A stretch of 64,000 nucleotides of DNA. It comes from Leptobrachium leishanense. Its lineage: Eukaryota > Chordata > Amphibia > Anura > Megophryidae. The position numbers and the translations under genes are program-made. Shown one piece after another: positions 57,816 through 64,000 of the stretch. The stretch covers positions 115,930,190-115,994,189 of the forward strand of contig CM019066.1 of NCBI GenBank assembly GCA_009667805.1, read 5' to 3'. How positions within the stretch are numbered: position 1 is the stretch's first letter; each line of letters starts with the position of its first letter. A model generated the notes under the pieces. The model did no database searches. It was not told the origin of the DNA and saw only the letters and a program-made list of their open reading frames with translations.

Positions 57816-59624
57816 ATCCCTATTGGTCATATGTCACCTCAAGCACGTGGCACCCAAGCGTGGGATGTCTTTCCCACGCTTGATCCTCATCTGACATAGA
57901 TTACAAATAGCAACAGTGCGATCTGCTGCACATTTCTTAAAGAACTCCCAGACAGCAGACGTCCTGTACATGTGCTTTGAGACAACAGCGCTCTACACCT
58001 GAGCAGCTGTGACTTCTGTTGCCTTGGACTGGCTACGGTTGCTCATAGAGGACGTTGTGCCTCCTCCTCCTCACTTGACTCCTCTGTTAGATCAGGCACC
58101 CAGGTGGAGTCAGTGACCTCATCATCGTCATCACCCCCTATCTTCTCGTGACTGGAGCCAACTTGGCAGTATGCTGCAGCTGCTGGGGCAACATGAGTGA
58201 CAGTTATTTGTGTGTCACTGGCACCCCCTTCCTCTAGGTTGATTATACTCCCTTCCTCAACCTCAGAGTTTGAATCAGTACTGTAGTTGCTGCGCATCCT
58301 AAAGCAGCATGTCACTGTCATTGTAGTCAAACAATTCAGCTGACTCCTTAGTGTATGTTGGTGAGGCTATGGCAGGAGTAGCTGTGGACATGGAGGCTGC
58401 ATTAGATGCTTTGGCAGCTGAGGTGGACTGTAAACCACTACAAGCCTGGCTGGCAGAGGATTCGGAGGATGAGGATGGCATGGTTAGCCAATCCACCAAA
58501 TCCTCTGTATGTTGCTGCTGCTTAAGACGGCCAGCACCAGTTAGAAAGGACGAGCGTGCCCCTGCAGAGGATGCACCACGTCCACGATGACCAGAGGCAC
58601 AGCCTCCCGACACAGAGGCTGCTTGCCCTCTTATCTGTGTCTGGGAGCGTCTGACTGTCCTTTTTGGTCTTTCTGACATGGTGAGTGATATATAGATTAA
58701 AGATATACAGAACTCTAATTCAACTCTGTTATAAAAATTGGAGATATGCAGAACTCTGATTCAACAGTGTTATCTAGTTTAAAGATTTCCAGAACTCTGG
58801 TATAACTCAGTGAGACACCCTGATAGCTGGCAGCCAGTGACAAGACACAGATTAAAATTTGCAGAAATCTGCTACAAATCTGTGAGACCCCCTGATAGGA
58901 CACCCTGATAGCTGGCAACAGTGACAAGACACAGATTACAATTCCCAGATATCTGCTACAAGTCTGCGAGACCCCCTGATGGGTGGCAGAGACAAGACAC
59001 AGATTGAAATTCGCAGAAATCTGCTACAAGTCTGTGAGACCCCCTGATAGGACCCCTGATAGCTGGCAACAGTGACAAGACACAGATTACAATTCCCAGA
59101 TATCTGCTAGAAGTGAGACCCCCCCAATAGCTGCTGGCACTGACAAGACACAGATTACAACAATTCCCAGATATCTGCTAGAAGTGAGACCCCCCCAATA
59201 GCTGCTGGCACTGAGAAGACACAGATTACAACAATTCCCAGATATCTGCTAGAAGTGAGACCCCCCCAATAGCTGCTGGCACTGAGAAGACACACTAACA
59301 GAACAATCTCCTCTCAAAAAACACGTGCTGGGGCTGCGAGGGACGCCTTATATAGTGTGCTGTGGGACTTAGCTCTGTGAGCCCATGATTGGGCAAAATT
59401 TGCCCAATCAGGACTCTGAGCCGTGATTGTCATAGTCTTGCACCTGACCTGTGGTCAGGTGCAAGGCTGTAGCCAATTACAAGCTTCAGGCCAGTGGAAA
59501 AGTGCATTGTGGTCCATTCTGGTGCATTGTGGGCGAACATGCGGCGAACACGCAGAAATGTTCGGAGTTCGACGAACAGCCGAACAGGCGATGTTCGAAT
59601 GGAACACCGAACAGCTCATCCCTA
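57816..59624. mobile_element. hAT element copy H6, right-hand fragment
   Basis: It starts abruptly in BED-finger coding sequence (TTGGTCATATGTCACCTCAA at 57823, compare 44306 and 12661), continues through the transposase N-terminus (58043-58679) and a short 60-80 bp array (58700-59290), and ends GCTCATCCCTA at 59624. The right flank CCCACAGC has no partner in the window. Confidence 0.88.
57824..58679 (-). pseudogene. hAT transposase N-terminal fragment, copy H6
   Basis: ATG at 58679 (MSERPKRTVRRSQTQIRGQ), then the Ser/Ala-rich and acidic segments in two frames (58679-58299 and 58330-58043). Degenerate BED-finger sequence follows down to 57824, where it is cut by the right end of copy H5. Confidence 0.88.
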
Positions 59625-59632
59625 CCCACAGC

Positions 59633-60316
59633 CTGACCACTTTAAATTTCTAAAGTGGTGCGGGTGTGTAGATTGTCCCTTTAATATTAAAAATTCTATC
59701 TGACAGCAGATATATATTTGGAGAGAAACTCAATGGAAATAAAAAAAGAAAGCACATGAGATATTAACGCCTTTCAACCAGTTTTACATAGCTAAATCGT
59801 GTAATAAATCTCATTTAGAATAATCATTACTCATTCTGAAGCGCCTTCTGTGACCAACACGCGTGGGTGAAGTTTGTGGACCAGGATAGTCCAAAAACCT
59901 GAAAGAGGGGCAGGGTGCTGACCGACGGCCTCCAAGGATGAGGAATGACCAGAAGGAACAGGGGAGAGGGGGTAACAGCATCCTGACTCTATGACCACAT
60001 ATAAATCAAGGGCCTTCATGAAGGCTGATCATTGGTACATTTGAGATGTATACTCACTAACTGGTTGAGCGTTCTGCCTCATTTTATGCATACTCCTCAA
60101 ATCCACATACTGTACTTTTTTTCGACAATGTCAACTTGACTTGTATCCTGTGTTTGTTGACCATATTACTTCGAATAATTATTATCCATTCTCCATTGTT
60201 TCTTTTTTTTCCCTACCCAATTTTTTCTTTCTGTATCCCATATGTTGAAACAAATGTAATAAAAAAAGTTACGTTTAAAAAATAAATGAATAAACAAAGG
60301 TGCTCATATAGCTAGA
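59633..60316. other. Non-coding stretch, nothing recognised
   Basis: Unique-looking sequence beyond the hAT array. No credible gene or repeat was found. Confidence 0.55.
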
Positions 60317-60463
60317 GCAGGGGACAGCAACCCTGGTCATCCATATTTTATAAAACGATACATCCCATGAGACTTAAGTAAATGAACGAGTGACTGAGTA
60401 TCATGGGTGATGTAGTTATAAAACATCTGGGGGCACGGTTGCAAGGTTACTGACACCTGAGCT
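60317..60463. mobile_element. Small palindromic hAT-type MITE
   Basis: AGCAGGGGACAGCAACCCTGG at the left and CGGTTGCAAGGTTACTGACACCTGAGCT at the right are inverse counterparts, with inner CATCCCATGAGACTTAAGTA and AGTATCATGGGTGATGTAGT. Confidence 0.7.
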
Positions 60464-60528
60464 AGAATGTCCTTTTAAAAAGGTTCTTTGGTGGCCTGAA
60501 TCATTTAGAAGGTAGATATATTAGAGCA

Positions 60529-60664
60529 GGGGTCAGGAACCTTGGCCCTCCAAATGTTTGGGAACAACTACATCTCCCCCGATGCTTTGCTTCTCATTAG
60601 GTTGGCTGAGCATCATGGGAAGTGTAGTTCCAACATTTGGAGGGCCAAGGTTGCTGACCCCAGT
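60529..60664. mobile_element. Small palindromic hAT-type MITE
   Basis: AGGGGTCAGGAACCTTGGCC...CTCCAAATGTTTGG is mirrored by CCAACATTTGGAGGGCCAAGGTTGCTGACCCC. Inner ACTACATCTCCCCCGATG is mirrored by CATCATGGGAAGTGTAGT. It is the clearest member of the family seen at 3954 and 22896. Confidence 0.8.
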
Positions 60665-61499
60665 AGGAGATCATTTTTGAAGGCATATTAAAAGAACCCT
60701 CAATGGAGCTGGGATTTTGCAGGTGAGCTCATGTTAGGGGGTGGAAGTCTGCAGACTTGTCTTTCAAACAGCAATAGATAGAGAACTTGCTGTAGTGGCA
60801 GGAAACAAATACTGGACAGAAATCATGAATCCTGCTCATCTTAGCAGGCTGAAATGATTTAGGGAAACTTACTAGAATGTCTCTTGAAGATATAACGTTA
60901 TTGTAATATATTCCTTTTAAAAAGAGGTGATGCAATGGTGTGTTGCCATCTGGATGTGCATCTGCCCATTGCTCCTCAGTGTGTTTAGCCTGGGAGCTCC
61001 AGCAGCTGTCAGGACACATCACAGTGCTCTGTGATACATTGTAACAGCCAGGCAGGCTGGCCACTATCTAGCAATGATGATACATTATTCATGTAGTTTT
61101 ATAGTAGTGTGTGTCTCGGTAGTAACTATTGCTCTCAGGTCCCAATAATAAATAAATACATAATAATAATAATATAAATGATAAACAGCATAGATAGTCT
61201 TATGAGTCTTCTCTGTGTGTCTCGGTAATGTGGTCTCCTGTCCAGGAGCAGATGAGATGAGCACAGCCTGGCAGCAGCACTGATTGCTCCCTCCATGGTC
61301 CCCATGCATTGGTGATGAGGAGGAGGATGCTGCTGCTGATGCTGAGGAGGAGGATGCTGCTGATGCTGCCTTGGCTTTGCTAGGGGATGCTCCTGCTGTG
61401 GCCACACTCCAGTCCTCTCCCTCTCTCTCTCCTAACATGATGATCAAGTTGTCTGCCTCCAAGGTCACCGGGACAAGAAGAAACCCTAAGACAGAACTC

Positions 61500-62265
<766 letters not shown>

Positions 62266-64000
62266 CATCTCTCACCGTCTCTGAAGGACTGCTGCGACCA
62301 CCACCACCCTGCCTGGACACCGAGGGGGGTGTCACCCCGATTTACAGCATCATGCCCCTTGGTGCTGCCAGCTTCAGCCTCCACATCCCACCTGGCTGAG
62401 CTGGGGAGCAGCGCCCACCGCCCAGGCATCCCCCCCCCCAAGACTGATTTATACAACCCCAATGCTCCTACACTTACCCCTTCATGTCTGCTCTCCTGGG
62501 CTTATTTCTAAATACCCCCTTAGTGCTCATTCTCCTGCACTTTTCCTAATGCCCCAATAATGCCCCAATAATGCCCATTCTGCTGAGATTATGTCTAAAT
62601 ACCCCTTTAGTGTCCATAGGACCCATCATTTAAATCCCCCCACCTTTGTATCCATTCTCCTAGGTTTATTTCTAAATACCTCTTTAATGGCTAATATCTT
62701 GGGTTTATGTCTAAACACCCCCATAGAGTCCTTAGGACCTATTTAAATACCCTCCTTGGCTCCTTTACCATAGGGTTAGGTTTATAAACCCTCTTAACGC
62801 TCATTCTCCTGTTTTTATGCAAATACCCCCTTAAAATCCATTCTGCTGAGATTATATCTTCATACACCCTTAGAGCTCATTCCTCTGGATTTATGTCTAA
62901 ATACCCCATGGAGTCCATAGGGTTTATTCTTTAAATACCCCCAAATAGTGTCCATCTTGGGGTCTTATCCTCAAAATAAATACCCCCTTTGTGTTGATTC
63001 TCCTGGGTTTATGTCTAAATAATGCCCACCCCCAGCCCGGGTCAATAGGGGTATTTAATAGAGGATAAACCCTGAGTGTCAGTTCTGCAGCAGCTCATCT
63101 AAACATTCTATGCACTCATTCCCATTCGCTGACTTTGAGGTCTATTCTGTGTATGTATCCAATGTTCCCATATGTGCACTTTTTGTAATGTTTATACTCT
63201 AAATACCCTCTTAGTGTCCATGCTGTGGTAGCTGTCCCCTGCATACCCCTCTATACGTCTTCCTATACCCCTCTATACGCCTTCCTATACCCCTCTATAC
63301 GTCTTTCTATAATGTTTATACTATAAAGTGCACCCTCTTGCTGCCCGTCCTGCAATGCCTTCACTATCAGTGGCAGAAAGCTTGTTATACGCTGGATTTC
63401 CTATTTCTGTTTATTCTGCAATTACTACATTGCATAAAACTCTGTCTGATCTGCAGTAATGATCTCCTATAGTTCACGTCCTGACTATCCTGCAGCACTA
63501 TCACCTAAATACTACATACCTGTCTATTCCCCAGCCCTTCTCATCTCCATATCAATATGTCCTGCTATTACTCAAATACTATCAGTGTCTGCACTCACTC
63601 CCCCCCCTTAAAATGCCCTCCTGCTGCTGTACCCTATCTCTGTCCGCCAACCTGCAATGCCCCCTTCTAATATTCATGTGACCATAGTATTCATGTATAG
63701 GGATCACCTCAGTAGGTTATTGGGGTTCAGTGCCTCCGCAATCAGTAACATTGGAATGGAAAGCATCCCGGTGTTATACAGTAACCGTTTGATTGCCAGG
63801 AGGTTACCTAAGGTTAGGGAGCTGGATGCTTTGCACCCATTTCTGGTAAATTTTAGATGTTTTAAAGAATTCTTAAGAGATAACAGCTTTTAATTAAGTT
63901 GCTCTACATGGGCTAGGAGTTCTGGCTCTTAGATGTGGGGCGTTCTACTCATTAAGCCATTTATAATCCCTCCAGCTGGGTGACTCGATTTGTCCCATTT
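62266..64000. other. 3' flank of the C3orf80-like gene, presumably 3' UTR then intergenic
   Basis: AT-moderate sequence with a loose recurrence of TAAATACCCCC and TTAGTG phrases between 62500 and 63210 and a short run of CCTATACCCCTCTATACG at 63240-63300. No second gene is evident. A short frame at 63657-63893 lacks domain features. Confidence 0.5.

Overview
The window is vertebrate nuclear DNA. The repeat content (Gmr1-type LTR elements, many Tc1-like, hAT, piggyBac-like and Harbinger-like DNA elements, L2-type LINEs) points to an amphibian, most likely a frog. That placement is an inference, since no species-diagnostic gene is present. I see only one host protein gene, an apparently intact single-exon homologue of the vertebrate membrane protein C3orf80 at 61600-62265 (+), in a GC-rich island. 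Almost everything else is transposable elements nested inside one another. I found no tRNA, rRNA, CRISPR or prokaryote-type operon features.

Layout. (1) 107-3218, 4549-14625 and 16440-20102 are three copies of one hAT family. Their ends are TAGGGATGAGC-like and each has its own perfect 8-bp target duplication. The 10-kb copy holds a broken BED-finger/hAT transposase on the minus strand. It is interrupted by a non-autonomous LTR retrotransposon (8042-11620, 5-bp duplication, tRNA-Leu-type primer site) and by a TTAA-flanked piggyBac-like MITE full of hairpins (4796-6025). The 16440-20102 copy lies inside an L2-type LINE (14936-20430), which also carries a Harbinger-like MITE. (2) 20746-22363 is a complete but dead Tc1 (DD34E). 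(3) 23312-25703 holds a Gmr1-like LTR with an inverted partial copy, followed by a hAT MITE with an 8-bp duplication. (4) 27924-32659 is a piggyBac-like MITE containing a minus-strand non-LTR retrotransposon, which itself contains a poly(A)-tailed, L1-type insertion with a 12-bp duplication. (5) 33794-35357 is a Tc1-like element with unusual DD38 spacing. (6) 35367-41228 is a minus-strand Gmr1-like Ty3/gypsy element with integrase upstream of reverse transcriptase and a SCAN-like gag. (7) 41639-59624 is an 18-kb array of three more copies of the same hAT family, two of which carry private, greatly expanded terminal satellites (73-77 bp and 81 bp units). (8) 59625-64000 is mostly single-copy sequence with two small MITEs and the C3orf80-like gene.

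Insertion order can often be read directly, because empty sites for several insertions occur in sister copies inside the window. The points most worth a second look are the hAT copies with private satellites at their ends, the fused junctions of the hAT array, three hairpin modules resembling hammerhead-ribozyme cores, an intron-like GT-AG insertion in the gag of the Gmr1-like element, and the non-autonomous LTR element that encodes a repeat protein instead of pol.
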